Counted from the first letter of the stretch, positions 25,599 to 36,538 are shown. The stretch is DNA of 64,000 nucleotides from Actinomadura violacea (GCF_017573465.1 NZ_JAGEPF010000009.1:62001-126000), one strand, 5' to 3'. Notes: generated by a model from the sequence alone, not told the origin. Numbers and translations are program-made.

Positions 25599-27121
25599 CC
25601 GGCCGCCCCGGCGCGCCGCGCGGCGAGGTCGCGCAGCCGGTCGCGGTCGAGTTTGCGGGTGCGGCCGGAGCGGGGCAGCGCGCCGAGGACGACGATCCGG
25701 TCGGGCAGCGCGTCGTGGTCGATGACGGCGGGCAGGCCGCGGCGCAGGCGCGCGGGGTCGGCGGTGCCGGCGACGGCGAGCACGACCTCCTCGTCGCCGG
25801 TCGCCGGGTCGGGGACGCCGACGATCGCGGCCTCGTCGACGCCGGGCAGCGCGGCGATCGCCGGCTCGTAGAGGCCGGGGTAGAGGTTGAACTTGCCGCG
25901 GATCAGCATGTCCTTCTTCCGGCCGGTGAGGACGATCCGCCCGTCGTCGAGGCGGGCCAGGTCGCCGGTCGCGAGTTCCTTGAACGGCTCCGCGCCGAGA
26001 TAGCCGCGGCAGAGGTTCGGGCCGGACAGGAACAGTTCGCCGTCGCCGGCGAGCCGCGTCCCGACCCCGGGAAGGGGAGCGCCGAGAAGGTCGCCTTCGG
26101 CGCCGGACGCGGTGTGCGCGATTTTCTCATCGGCCGACGCGATCGCGACCGGCAGGATCTCGGTCATCGCGTAGACGGAAAGGACTTCGGCGGACGTCGC
26201 GCCGGTCGCGCGTTTGAGGATTCCGGCGGGTGCGGGCGCGGCGCCGAGCAGCACATAGCGGAGCGACGGCGGCAGTTGCGGCGCCACGTCCAGGATCTCG
26301 GCGAGATGGACCGGGACGCAGAACGTGTGGGTGGCGCCGCGCTCGCGCATGAGCCGCACGAAATCGGCGGGCGAGCAGAACAGCGGCGGCATCGACCAGC
26401 GGGCACCGGAGATGAGCGTCGGCAGTCCGAGCATCAGCTGGTCGGTGTGGACGACGTCGCCGGGCCCGAGCGGCATCCGGCCGCGGAAAAGGCCGAGCGC
26501 GGCGGCGAGGGACGCCTGGGAATGGACGACGGCGCGCGGCGCGGCGGTCGTCCCGGACGTGAAGATGACCGCCGCCGGGGCGTCGGGATCGGTGTCGTCC
26601 GCCGGTTCCGGCGCGTCGCCGCGCAGCAGTCCGGCGAGCGGCACGGAGCGTCGCGGCACGCCCGGGAGGCGCCGCCCGACGTGGACGTGCCGCATCGGGT
26701 CCTCGCCGGGGATCTGCAGTTCGGCGAGGTTCGGCAGCAGCAGTCCGCGCCGCCGCGCATAGGCCCGGACGATCCTCAGCCGGCTGCCCACATAGAGCAC
26801 CGATTCGGCGGCGGACCAGCGGGGCCGCGCCAATCTCAACCGGGCCGTGAACATTTCCGGCCCGGCCCCGGGATCGGCGAAGACCACCACTCCCCCGGCG
26901 GCGACGACGCCCAGCGCGAGGACGAGGGATTCCGGTGAGGGACGGACGGAGAACAGCACTCCGTCGCCTTCCTCAAGACCTGCGGAAAGGAGCCCGTGCC
27001 GGACGGCGAGCACCTGTCGGCGCAGTTCCCCATAGGTCAGCTGCGCACCGTTCCCGGACACCAGCGCGACGGCGTCCGGTGTCCGCGCGGCCTGGTCGAG
27101 CAATTGCCGGACGAGCGTCAT
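25595..27121 (-). CDS. Adenylate-forming ligase, OleC-like
   Basis: A 508-residue ANL-superfamily enzyme. Motifs: IFTSGTTAAPRAVVHS (A3; the usual Lys of PKG is Arg), VYAMTEILPVA (A5; recalls the YGATEALPV of OleC beta-lactone synthetases), TGDLARLDDGRIVLTGRKKD (A7/A8) and RSGRTRKLDRDRL (A10 Lys). The A8 region (IRGKFNLYP) is closer to ordinary acyl-CoA ligases than to OleC, so acyl activation (CoA/AMP ligase) is the alternative. Both ends overlap neighbours by ATGA. Predicted role: activate or cyclise the acyl product of the KAS III-like enzyme. Confidence 0.8.
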   Translation of the reverse strand: MTLVRQLLDQAARTPDAVALVSGNGAQLTYGELRRQVLAVRHGLLSAGLEEGDGVLFSVRPSPESLVLALGVVAAGGVVVFADPGAGPEMFTARLRLARPRWSAAESVLYVGSRLRIVRAYARRRGLLLPNLAELQIPGEDPMRHVHVGRRLPGVPRRSVPLAGLLRGDAPEPADDTDPDAPAAVIFTSGTTAAPRAVVHSQASLAAALGLFRGRMPLGPGDVVHTDQLMLGLPTLISGARWSMPPLFCSPADFVRLMRERGATHTFCVPVHLAEILDVAPQLPPSLRYVLLGAAPAPAGILKRATGATSAEVLSVYAMTEILPVAIASADEKIAHTASGAEGDLLGAPLPGVGTRLAGDGELFLSGPNLCRGYLGAEPFKELATGDLARLDDGRIVLTGRKKDMLIRGKFNLYPGLYEPAIAALPGVDEAAIVGVPDPATGDEEVVLAVAGTADPARLRRGLPAVIDHDALPDRIVVLGALPRSGRTRKLDRDRLRDLAARRAGAAG

Positions 27122-28281
27122 GAGACGGCCTCCGAACGGACGGCGAGATGGCTGTAGGTGGGGATCAGGACGCCGCGTGCCGCGGCGCGGCCGGTGATCC
27201 GCAATGGCGCGGCGTCCAGGATCGTCCCGGCGACGCGGCGGATCTGCGCGAGCGCCAGCGGATAGCCGATGCAGAAATGCGGTCCGGCGCCGAACCAGAG
27301 CCGCCGCAGTTCCGGCGGATGCGGACGCTCCAGGTCGAACGGGCCGTGGTCGCGGCAGCAGTTGTGCGTGGCGATGAGCACCCGGTCCCCCGGGCGGATC
27401 GCGACCCCGCCGACGACCGCCGGGCGGTGCACGCTCCGCAGCATCACCGGCGTCGGCGTCGTCACCCGCATCGCCTCGTCGATCGCCCGGTCGAGCAGCC
27501 CGCGCGCGCCGGCGACCCTCGTCAGCTGCCCCGCGTCGGCGAGCAGCGCGATCAGCCGGGGCAGCAGCGTGGCGACGGTCTCGGTGCCGGTGAGGAAGAA
27601 CGCGCCCGCGGCGCCGCGCGCCTCGTCCTCGGAGAGCCCGAGGGTCCGCATCCGGCCCATGACCGTGGACTCGTCGCCGTCGGCGTAGGACTTGGCGGCG
27701 ATGGCGCCGAGCGGGTCGAGGACGGCGCGGGCCCGCTCGACCTGCGCCGCAGTGAGGCGCCGCGTCCGCAGCGACACCATCGACACGATCCGCTCGCCCT
27801 GCTCGAACAGGTGCCGGAAGTCCGCCTCCGTCCCCGCGTCCAGGCCGATGACCTCGCTGATCACCGCGCCCGCCATGACGCGCGCGGCGTCGACGAGGTC
27901 GACGGTCGCGCCGCGCGCGAGCCGGCCGGCGAGCCGCTCCAGCGGGTCGGCGAGCACGCGCGCGCACAGCGCGTCGGTGTAGGACGGCGTGAACAGGCCG
28001 GTGAGGCGGCCGCGCAGCGCGCGGTGCGCGTCGCCCTCCATGTTCAGCAGGACGGACGGCCCGAGCACGGGCGTCCACAGGTCGCCGGGCGAGCCGGGGC
28101 CGTCCTTGCGGAACGTCTCGCCGTCCATCAGCACCTCGCGCGCGAGCGGCGCCGCGTTCACGACGACGCCGAGCCCCGGCACGCGGACGATCGGCCCGCG
28201 CCGGGCGAGGCCGCGCAGCAGCGGATACGCGAAGGGATGCGCGGCCAGGTAGAGCCGCCGCTCCCAGTCCGGGGACCTCAT
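27118..28281 (-). CDS. Cytochrome P450 of the Ole-like operon
   Basis: A 387-residue soluble bacterial P450. I-helix FFLTGTETVATL carries the acid-threonine pair, K-helix DEAMR is the ExxR motif, and WFGAGPHFCIGYPLA has the heme-thiolate Cys near the C-terminus. It is not close to the sterol P450s elsewhere in the window. It is flanked by ATGA overlaps with the ligase and the glycosyltransferase genes, so it is part of one translation-coupled operon, suggesting it oxidises the acyl product or an intermediate. Redox partners are not encoded within the operon. Confidence 0.9.
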   Translation of the reverse strand: MRSPDWERRLYLAAHPFAYPLLRGLARRGPIVRVPGLGVVVNAAPLAREVLMDGETFRKDGPGSPGDLWTPVLGPSVLLNMEGDAHRALRGRLTGLFTPSYTDALCARVLADPLERLAGRLARGATVDLVDAARVMAGAVISEVIGLDAGTEADFRHLFEQGERIVSMVSLRTRRLTAAQVERARAVLDPLGAIAAKSYADGDESTVMGRMRTLGLSEDEARGAAGAFFLTGTETVATLLPRLIALLADAGQLTRVAGARGLLDRAIDEAMRVTTPTPVMLRSVHRPAVVGGVAIRPGDRVLIATHNCCRDHGPFDLERPHPPELRRLWFGAGPHFCIGYPLALAQIRRVAGTILDAAPLRITGRAAARGVLIPTYSHLAVRSEAVS

Positions 28282-29045
28282 CGGATGTCCACCACCTCGG
28301 GCATGTAGCGGTGGTCGGCGTACCAGCCGAGGGTCTTGACCAGCCCGAACGCGCGCAGCCGCCGCACCGAGCCGTACACGGCGACGTCCTTGCGCAGCCC
28401 GTAGGCGTCGGTCAGGTAGCGGACGCGGTTGACCAGGGCGCGGTCCTCGTGGACGTCCTCGATACGGGTGCGCGGGAACCCGCCGGCGCGCTTGTACAGG
28501 TCGGCGGTGATCGCGACGTTGCAGCCCGGCATCATCACGTACGGACCCAGGTACAGCGGGTCCTGGTTGCCGGGACGGAACCGGCCGAACGTCGCGGCGA
28601 CCCCGATCACCGCGGGCAGCAGGCGCCGCTCCCAGAACCTCAGCGGGAACTCGTCGGTGCGGGGGCGCAGCGGCCCGGACACCATCTCCAGCCCGTCCGC
28701 GAACGCCCGCTTCACCGCGGCGATCCAGTCTGGGTCCGGCAGGCAGTCGGCGTCGGTGCGGGCGATGTGCGTGGCGCCGGCGGTGGCGGCGTGCCGGAAG
28801 CCGGTGTCGGCGGCGGCGCCCGTCCCCTTCTCCGGTTCCGGGACGATCCGGACGTCCATCGCCGGGTGCTCGTCGGCGAACGCCCGGACGACCCCGGCCG
28901 TCCCGTCCCGGCTGCCGTTGTCGACGACGGCGAGCGTGAAGCCGGGGTCGGTCTGCGCGGCGAGCCGGTGCAGGGTCGCGCCGATCGAGCGCTCCTCGTC
29001 GAAGGCGGGCACGACGACCCAGAGGTTCATCTCCGGCATCGTCAC
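28278..29045 (-). CDS. Family 2 glycosyltransferase
   Basis: A 255-residue GT-A type enzyme: WVVVPAFDEERSIGATLHRL at the N-terminus, VVDNGSRDGT, RTDADCLPDPDWI (DxD), and GGFPRTRIEDVHEDRAL as the catalytic E-D region. It lacks obvious transmembrane helices. Start GTG 29045 overlaps the KAS III stop (GTGA); ATG 29039 is also possible. In this operon it probably glycosylates a lipid or the acyl product, but the donor and acceptor cannot be read. Confidence 0.85.
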   Translation of the reverse strand: MTMPEMNLWVVVPAFDEERSIGATLHRLAAQTDPGFTLAVVDNGSRDGTAGVVRAFADEHPAMDVRIVPEPEKGTGAAADTGFRHAATAGATHIARTDADCLPDPDWIAAVKRAFADGLEMVSGPLRPRTDEFPLRFWERRLLPAVIGVAATFGRFRPGNQDPLYLGPYVMMPGCNVAITADLYKRAGGFPRTRIEDVHEDRALVNRVRYLTDAYGLRKDVAVYGSVRRLRAFGLVKTLGWYADHRYMPEVVDIR

Positions 29046-30043
29046 AGCTCCGCGAACAGGACGCCGAGGCTGACGCCGCCGGCGAGGCCGACGAGCGCGA
29101 CCCGGTCGCCGGGACGGCAGCGGCCCTCGCCGATCGCGGTGGCGAGCTGGAGGGGCAGGCTCGCGGACGCGACGTTGCCGTGCTCGGGCAGCGTCACGAC
29201 GAGCCGGTCCGGCGGGATCCCGAGCGTCGCCCGCAGCACCTCCAGGTACGGCAGGGTCACCTGGTGGACGGCCACGACCGCGAAGTCGTCCCAGGTCAGG
29301 CCGGTCTTGGTGAGGGCGTTGGCGAAGATCTCCGGGCCGGCCGCGAGGAAGGCGTCCTTGAGCCGGCGGCCGTCGCCCTTGAAGTAGGTGTACTCGGGGT
29401 CGCGCGGGTGCATCGACCCGCCGGCGGGCAGCGTGCCGATCGGCCAGGCGCTGGAGACGGCGGCGAAGTCACGGTAGAAGATCCCGCCGTCGGGCGCGGC
29501 CTCGACGAGCATCGCGGCGCCGCCGTCCGACAGGGTGTAACCGGCGAACGCGTCCACGAACTGGGCGCGGTCGCGCACCGTCCAGCGGATCGCGCGGGAC
29601 GGGCTCTCGCCGGTGCAGACCAGCACCCGCTCGTGCTGGCCGGTGCGGATCAGCGCGTCCGCCATCTGCAGGCCGTTGAGGAAGCTGTTGCAGGCGTTCT
29701 TGACGTCGAAGACGGGGCAGGACGCGCCGAGCTTGGCGGCGGCGATGTGCGCGGTGGCGGGCTCGATGAGGTCCTGCGAGGCGGACCCGAAGACCAGCAG
29801 GTCGACGGCGCCGGCACCGATCCCGCGCTCGGCCAGGACGCGGCGGGCGGCGGCGACGGCCAGGTCGGACGCCTGCTCGCCGTCGTCCATCACGTGCCGG
29901 GCCCGGATCCCGGTCATCCGCTCGACGATCGTCGGGTGCGGGCGGAAGCCGGGGCTCTCGGCCGCGATGCGCGCCTCGACCTGCGCGCTGGTGACCGCGC
30001 GCGGCGGCAGGTGCGCGGCGACGGCGGTGATGCGGGCTCTCAT
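29042..30043 (-). CDS. KAS III-family thiolase-fold synthase, OleA-like
   Basis: A 333-residue 3-oxoacyl-ACP synthase III homologue. The catalytic triad is intact: Cys118 in VFDVKNACNSFLNG, His in VAVHQVTLPYLE, and Asn in PEHGNVASASLPLQLA. OleA-type enzymes condense two acyl-CoAs head to head; KAS III enzymes prime fatty-acid or polyketide chains. The presence of an OleC-like ligase and OleD-like SDR in the same operon favours the OleA reading. ATG 30043 is chosen because MRARITAVAAHLPPRAVTSA is the family N-terminus. It is the first gene of the operon. Confidence 0.85.
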   Translation of the reverse strand: MRARITAVAAHLPPRAVTSAQVEARIAAESPGFRPHPTIVERMTGIRARHVMDDGEQASDLAVAAARRVLAERGIGAGAVDLLVFGSASQDLIEPATAHIAAAKLGASCPVFDVKNACNSFLNGLQMADALIRTGQHERVLVCTGESPSRAIRWTVRDRAQFVDAFAGYTLSDGGAAMLVEAAPDGGIFYRDFAAVSSAWPIGTLPAGGSMHPRDPEYTYFKGDGRRLKDAFLAAGPEIFANALTKTGLTWDDFAVVAVHQVTLPYLEVLRATLGIPPDRLVVTLPEHGNVASASLPLQLATAIGEGRCRPGDRVALVGLAGGVSLGVLFAEL

Positions 30044-30170
30044 GGGCTGGTCCCCCGGTCCTCTGTCCTGTGTGGCAAAGCCAGGTTCGCGGGCCCCGAC
30101 CGCGTCCGGACAGGGAGACCCTACGGAAGACCGACCAGGCGTTCTAGCCTGATTCGCGGTGAGTAGTGAC

Positions 30171-30187
30171 ACTCATCCCGAATGAGT
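30171..30187. promoter_or_regulatory. Palindrome upstream of the Ole-like operon
   Basis: ACTCAT-CCCGA-ATGAGT is a perfect 6-bp inverted repeat with a 5-bp spacer, 130 bp upstream of the first gene. Another half (GTGAGTAGTGAC) lies just to its left, and a KstR half-site (GTTCTA, 30141-30146) lies nearer the gene. Confidence 0.4.
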
Positions 30188-30235
30188 ACTTTGCCCGGCC
30201 AGCCGGTTCCGGCCAGGCACGTCGCGGACCCGGCG

Positions 30236-30643
30236 TCAGCCGACGGGCAGGTCCGGGCCGGCGGGCGCCGCGGCGCGCGGGATCTGCGTCTGCGCGGGCG
30301 GGGCCGAGGGCAGCGGGGAGACGACGATGGTCGCCGCCGGGCCGACCGGGTTCCCGTCGTCGCTCCTGCGCGAGCCCGACTGCCACCACCACAGCGCGAC
30401 GGAGATCGCCAGCAGGACGAGCACGCCGCCGATCACCTGGATGACGGCCCGCCGGTGGCTCGGCTCGCGGGACCCGCGCCGGGCCCGCCAGGCGCGGACG
30501 CCGAACCGGCCGCCCGGCCGGCCGGGGCGCCGGCGCCGGGAGCGGCGCGGCGGCTGCGCGCGCTCGCGCGCGGACGGTTCGGTGAACGCGGCGTTCCTGA
30601 CGAACTCCTCGTCGAACACGGGCTCGTCGAAATCAGCGGGCAT
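30236..30643 (-). CDS. Single-pass membrane protein of unknown function
   Basis: A 135-residue protein. The N-terminal ~65 residues are acidic then strongly Arg-rich (RRSRRRRPGRPGGRFGVRAW). One membrane helix follows (VIQVIGGVLVLLAISVALWW), then a ~45-residue Pro/Ala-rich outside tail. The topology implied is N-in. No domain recognised. It has its own ATG at 30643, and the next gene on this strand (OleA-like) starts 192 bp downstream, so it is not obviously cotranscribed. Confidence 0.7.
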   Translation of the reverse strand: MPADFDEPVFDEEFVRNAAFTEPSARERAQPPRRSRRRRPGRPGGRFGVRAWRARRGSREPSHRRAVIQVIGGVLVLLAISVALWWWQSGSRRSDDGNPVGPAATIVVSPLPSAPPAQTQIPRAAAPAGPDLPVG

Positions 30644-30724
30644 GGACGTCTCCGGCGCGGGGGGAGTGCGAGCCCCAGGCTAGTGGACGCCCGCCGCACC
30701 TGAACGCCCCGGTTCGCGCCCGCG

Positions 30725-30744
30725 AAGTAGAACGAGTTCTACTT
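30725..30744. promoter_or_regulatory. KstR operator (cyp125 promoter), perfect palindrome
   Basis: AAGTAGAACGAGTTCTACTT is a perfect 20-bp palindrome containing the consensus KstR box TAGAACnnGTTCTA (30728-30741). It lies in the 344-bp gap (30644-30987) between the membrane protein gene and cyp125. The gap also holds the two sites listed next and no other gene. Confidence 0.85.
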
Positions 30745-30893
30745 AGCTCTCCCGGCCGAGGTGAGCAAGGTCACCGCTCCGCGATCTTGAGTTCCGGACG
30801 AGCATCATGGCAGTGCAAGAACCCCCGGGTTTCGCCTGCTGAAAAGGGGAGTCGGCCTCCGCTAGGCAACCAAACGCTTGCTCAAGACACTCG

Positions 30894-30911
30894 GTTAGAC
30901 TGGAGTCTCAT
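30894..30911. promoter_or_regulatory. Degenerate copy of the ATGAGACT palindrome
   Basis: GTTAGACTGGAGTCTCAT matches ATGAGACTnnAGTCTCAT at all right-arm positions and 6 of 8 in the left arm. It has the same GG centre as the perfect copy at 35064-35081. Confidence 0.55.
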
Positions 30912-30929
30912 TCGCTCTTGCCCGGCCGC

Positions 30930-30943
30930 TGAAACGGGTTCTA
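30930..30943. promoter_or_regulatory. Weak KstR box close to cyp125
   Basis: TGAAACGGGTTCTA has a perfect right half (GTTCTA) and a left half with two mismatches. It ends 44 bp before the cyp125 start codon. Confidence 0.4.
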
Positions 30944-30987
30944 CGGTGATCCGGACGTTCCGCGTCGCGCATCGGGAGGAACCGCGC

Positions 30988-33478
<2,491 letters not shown>

Positions 33479-33507
33479 CCAGCACCTCCGACGCGCGGGG
33501 ACCCCGG

Positions 33508-33528
33508 GCGCGCGGCCGCGCCGCGCGC
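33508..33528. terminator. GC hairpin after fadA5
   Basis: A perfect 9-bp stem (GCGCGCGGC / GCCGCGCGC) with a 3-nt loop, 30 bp past the fadA5 stop. There is no T-run. Confidence 0.45.
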
Positions 33529-33586
33529 TCCGCTAGGGTCCCCGCAACCGACTCGCCCGACCGGATCGGGTGCGAAAGGCGGTCCC

Positions 33587-34579
33587 GTGGAGCCGGTACC
33601 CGAGGATCTCGGCGGGGGGCTTTGGAGCGTTCCCGTCCCCATTCCGGGCAACCCGCTCGCCTACACGCTGGTGTACGCGGTGGAGAGCCCGCAGGGCCCC
33701 GTCCTGATCGACGCGGGCTGGCAGCACGAGGACGCCTGGACGGCGCTGCGCGACGGGCTCGGCACCTTCGGGATCGACGTCGCCGACGTGCGCGGCGTGG
33801 TCGTCACGCACTTCCACCCGGACCACGCGGGGCTCGCCGGGCGGGTCCGCGAGGCGTCCGGCGCGTGGATCGCGATGCACCGGGCGGACACCGAGATCGT
33901 CCGGATGTTCCACTCCGCCCTCGGGCACGAGGAGCGCCGCCGCTTCGACCTGACCGCGATGCGCCGCGCCGGCGCCGCCGAGTCGGAGCTGGACGGCGGG
34001 ATGGACCAGCCGCGGGTGGACCCGCCCGCGATCCCGGACCGCGCCCTCGACGACGGCGAGCTGGTCGACCTGCCGGACCGCAGGCTGCGGGTGATCTGGA
34101 CGCCCGGGCACTCCCCCGGCCACATCTGCCTGCACCTGGAGGACGGCGACCGGATGTTCACCGGCGACCACGTCCTGCCGCGCATCACGCCGCACATCGG
34201 GCTCTACCCGTACGACACCCCGGACGTGGACCCGCTGTCGGACTTCCTCGGCTCACTGGACAAGATCTCCGCGATGTCGGCGGCGGAGGTGCTGCCGGCG
34301 CACCAGTACCGGTTCACGGGGCTGTCAGAACGCGCGCGGGAGATCATCGGCCACCACGAGGAGCGCCTGGCGGAGGTGACGGCGCTGCTGTCGTCGCGTC
34401 CCGTCACGCTGTGGGACGTCACCGCCGGGCTGACGTGGCGGCACCCGTGGGAGCAGATGCCGCTGAGCGCGCGCCGGATGGCCGCCGGCGAGGCCGCCGC
34501 GCACCTGCGCACCCTGGAGAACCGCGGGACCGTCAGCCGCGAGGGCGACGACGACCCCCTCCGCTACGTCCTGCGCTGA
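33587..34579 (+). CDS. MBL-fold metallo-hydrolase
   Basis: A 330-residue metallo-beta-lactamase-fold hydrolase. The zinc motif THFHPDHAGL, a later His in TPGHSPGHICLH and Asp in MFTGDHVLP are complete, and the C-terminus carries a winged-helix-like tail (LRTLENRGTVSREGDDDPL), as in glyoxalase II-like/LACTB2 relatives. The substrate is unknown; CoA or lactone thioester hydrolysis near the sterol genes is a guess. Start GTG 33587. It is bounded downstream by a large perfect hairpin. Confidence 0.85.
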   Translation: MEPVPEDLGGGLWSVPVPIPGNPLAYTLVYAVESPQGPVLIDAGWQHEDAWTALRDGLGTFGIDVADVRGVVVTHFHPDHAGLAGRVREASGAWIAMHRADTEIVRMFHSALGHEERRRFDLTAMRRAGAAESELDGGMDQPRVDPPAIPDRALDDGELVDLPDRRLRVIWTPGHSPGHICLHLEDGDRMFTGDHVLPRITPHIGLYPYDTPDVDPLSDFLGSLDKISAMSAAEVLPAHQYRFTGLSERAREIIGHHEERLAEVTALLSSRPVTLWDVTAGLTWRHPWEQMPLSARRMAAGEAAAHLRTLENRGTVSREGDDDPLRYVLR

Positions 34580-34588
34580 CCGGCCACG

Positions 34589-34652
34589 CGTTGACTTGCG
34601 GCGTGTCGGCCTTAAAACCCGCCTCATAAGGCCGACACGCCGCAAGTCAACG
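34589..34652. terminator. Perfect 26-bp stem bidirectional hairpin
   Basis: Arms 34589-34614 and 34627-34652 are perfectly complementary over 26 bp with a 12-nt loop. It lies between the convergent MBL-hydrolase and small membrane protein genes. The stem ends CGTTGACTTGCGGCGTGTCG (outer 20 bases). This suits a bidirectional terminator, although the perfect pairing is unusually long. Confidence 0.7.
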
Positions 34653-34660
34653 AGGCCGGG

Positions 34661-34903
34661 TCAGGAGCGGAGGCTGATGCGGCGGCTCTCCAGCCACCGC
34701 TGATCGTCCTCGGTCCACATGAGCGCCTCCGGCTCGTCGGCCGCGAGGCGTTCCAGTTCCGCCGCGGTGAGCGGCTCCGGCTCCGTCCGCAGCCGGGGCC
34801 GCGCCAGCGCCTCCCGCCGCGCCCTGCGTCTGCGGAGCGCCGTCCGGACGACATCGACGGCGGCGTACACCAGGATCCCGCCGACCACCAGTGCGAGAAA
34901 CAT
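34661..34903 (-). CDS. Small membrane-anchored protein
   Basis: An 80-residue protein with an N-terminal membrane helix (MFLALVVGGILVYAAVDVV), then an Arg-rich patch (RTALRRRRARREALARPRLR) and an acidic C-terminal tail (LTAAELERLAADEPEALMW). Start ATG 34903 is set by GGGAGGT 7 nt upstream; the frame extends further but without a better site. An overlapping frame is judged spurious. No known family; cytoplasmic tail likely. Confidence 0.65.
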   Translation of the reverse strand: MFLALVVGGILVYAAVDVVRTALRRRRARREALARPRLRTEPEPLTAAELERLAADEPEALMWTEDDQRWLESRRISLRS

Positions 34904-35063
34904 CGCGGGACCTCCCATCCCGGAAACGGGCGTGCGTACAAGAAGTGACATTCCCGACCAGGCGGCACTACACCGCCCCATGTAGGTAAACGTCCGGCGC
35001 CCGGGCCTCGCCGCAACGTGACAGGGCGATGCGATTCGGGTCACTCCACCGTCTGGACCCTTG

Positions 35064-35081
35064 ATGAGACTGGAGTCTCAT
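35064..35081. promoter_or_regulatory. Perfect ATGAGACT palindrome (unknown regulator)
   Basis: ATGAGACTGGAGTCTCAT is a perfect 8-bp inverted repeat around GG, 2 bp upstream of a consensus KstR box. It lies in the 332-bp gap (34904-35235) before the tandem P450 genes; the rest of that gap shows no ORF or other clear element. Confidence 0.75.
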
Positions 35082-35083
35082 GT

Positions 35084-35097
35084 TAGAACGTGTTCTA
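35084..35097. promoter_or_regulatory. KstR operator (tandem P450 promoter)
   Basis: TAGAACGTGTTCTA is a perfect match to the KstR consensus, 138 bp upstream of the first P450 of the tandem pair. Confidence 0.85.
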
Positions 35098-35235
35098 CAT
35101 CCGCATCCCGAGCAAGCGCTCAATCACAAGATCGTCCGCCCGGCGCCCGGCGCCGGTGCCCGGCCCCGCGCGGCGCGACACGGAGCCACCGTCCCGTCCT
35201 CGAAGTGACCAGCCCCACCGGCACGAAGGAACCCC

Positions 35236-36501
35236 ATGGCCACTGAGACCCGTACCGCTCCCACCCCGGCCTTCGTCGCCCCCGAGATCGACGTCATCGA
35301 TCCCGGCGTCTACGAGCGCGGCGGCATCCCGCACCGCCAGTTCGCATGGCTGCGCGACAACGACCCCGTGCACTGGCACGCCGACCCCAACGACGGGGTC
35401 GACGGCTTCTGGGCGATCACCCGGCACGAGGACGTGGTGCGCGCGTCGCGCCGTCCCGACCTGTACTCCTCGCACGAGCGGTCGGCGATGTTCGAGGAGT
35501 TCAGCGACGAGGACATCGCGCTGTACGGGCAGATGATGCTGTTCCAGGACCCGCCGGACCACACCCGGCTGCGCAGCATGGTCAACAAGGGCTTCACGCC
35601 GCGGATGATCGGCAAGCTGCAGGACCACATCCGGGAGATCTGCAACCGGCTGATCGACGAGGCGGCCGAGCTCGGCGAGTGCGACTTCGTCGAGCACTTC
35701 GCGGCGCCGCTGCCGCTCTACACGATCTGCGAGCTGCTCGGCGCGCCGCTGGAGGACCGCGAGAAGATCTTCGCCTGGTCCAACAAGCTGGTGGCCTTCA
35801 ACGACCCCGAGTACATCGGGGACCGCACCGAGTCGCAGCTGTGCGCCGCCGAGTTCGCCGGCTGGGCGGGCGAGCTGGCCGCCGCGCGCGCGTCCACGCC
35901 GCGCGACGACATCGTGACCAAGCTGCTGACCCCGGACGCCGACGGCAACCGGATCACCGACGAGGAGTTCCAGCTCTTCGTGATCATGCTGTCGATCGCC
36001 GGGAACGAGACGACCCGGACCGCGACGGCGGGCGGCATGCAGGCCTTCTTCGAGCGGCCCGAGCAGTGGGCGCGGCTGAAGGCGGACCGGAGCCTGCTGC
36101 CGGCGGCGGTCGAGGAGATCGTCCGCTGGGTCAGCCCGATCAACCAGTTCCGCCGGACGGCCATGGAGGACGTCGAGCTGGGCGGCAAGCAGATCCGCAA
36201 GGGCGACAAGGTCGTCCTGTTCTACAGCTCGGCGAACCGGGACGAGCGGGTGTTCGACAACCCCTTCAGCTTCGACGTGGGCCGCGACCCGAACCCGCAC
36301 ATCGGCTTCGGCGGCGGCGGCCCGCACTTCTGCCTGGGCACGCACCTGGCCCGGATGAACCTGAAGATGATCTTCGAGACGATCCTGGACCGGATGCCCG
36401 ACATCCAGCCCGCCGGCGAGGGCCGCCGGCTGCGCTCCAACTTCGTCAACGGGCTCAAGGATCTGCCCGTGCGCTTCACCCCGTCCCCCCGCCGAGGTTG
36501 A
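35236..36501 (+). CDS. Cytochrome P450, CYP125/CYP124-clan, tandem copy 1
   Basis: A 421-residue P450. I-helix IAGNETTRTATAGG, K-helix EEIVRW, and heme loop PHIGFGGGGPHFCLGTHLAR are intact. Similarity is to the CYP124/CYP125/CYP268 group of sterol/methyl-branched-lipid omega-hydroxylases rather than to CYP142. ATG 35236 follows GAAGGA. A KstR operator sits upstream, so a sterol or sterol-side-chain substrate is inferred. It is a close paralogue of the next gene, and the 37-bp gap indicates cotranscription. Confidence 0.88.
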   Translation: MATETRTAPTPAFVAPEIDVIDPGVYERGGIPHRQFAWLRDNDPVHWHADPNDGVDGFWAITRHEDVVRASRRPDLYSSHERSAMFEEFSDEDIALYGQMMLFQDPPDHTRLRSMVNKGFTPRMIGKLQDHIREICNRLIDEAAELGECDFVEHFAAPLPLYTICELLGAPLEDREKIFAWSNKLVAFNDPEYIGDRTESQLCAAEFAGWAGELAAARASTPRDDIVTKLLTPDADGNRITDEEFQLFVIMLSIAGNETTRTATAGGMQAFFERPEQWARLKADRSLLPAAVEEIVRWVSPINQFRRTAMEDVELGGKQIRKGDKVVLFYSSANRDERVFDNPFSFDVGRDPNPHIGFGGGGPHFCLGTHLARMNLKMIFETILDRMPDIQPAGEGRRLRSNFVNGLKDLPVRFTPSPRRG

Positions 36502-36538
36502 TGATCGAGGTCTAACCGGACAGAGAGGTCCTGGCGCG

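Noticed and set aside
34624..35016. Overlapping minus-strand frame over the small membrane protein
   Set aside because: It lacks a good ribosome site and protein-like features, whereas the competing frame has GGGAGGT, a membrane helix and normal codon use.
35236..36501. Assignment of the first tandem P450 to CYP142
   Set aside because: The heme loop and I-helix (GGGGPHFCLG, AGNETTR) fit the CYP124/CYP125 group better than the CYP142 pattern (GFGTHFCLG, GGDETTR).
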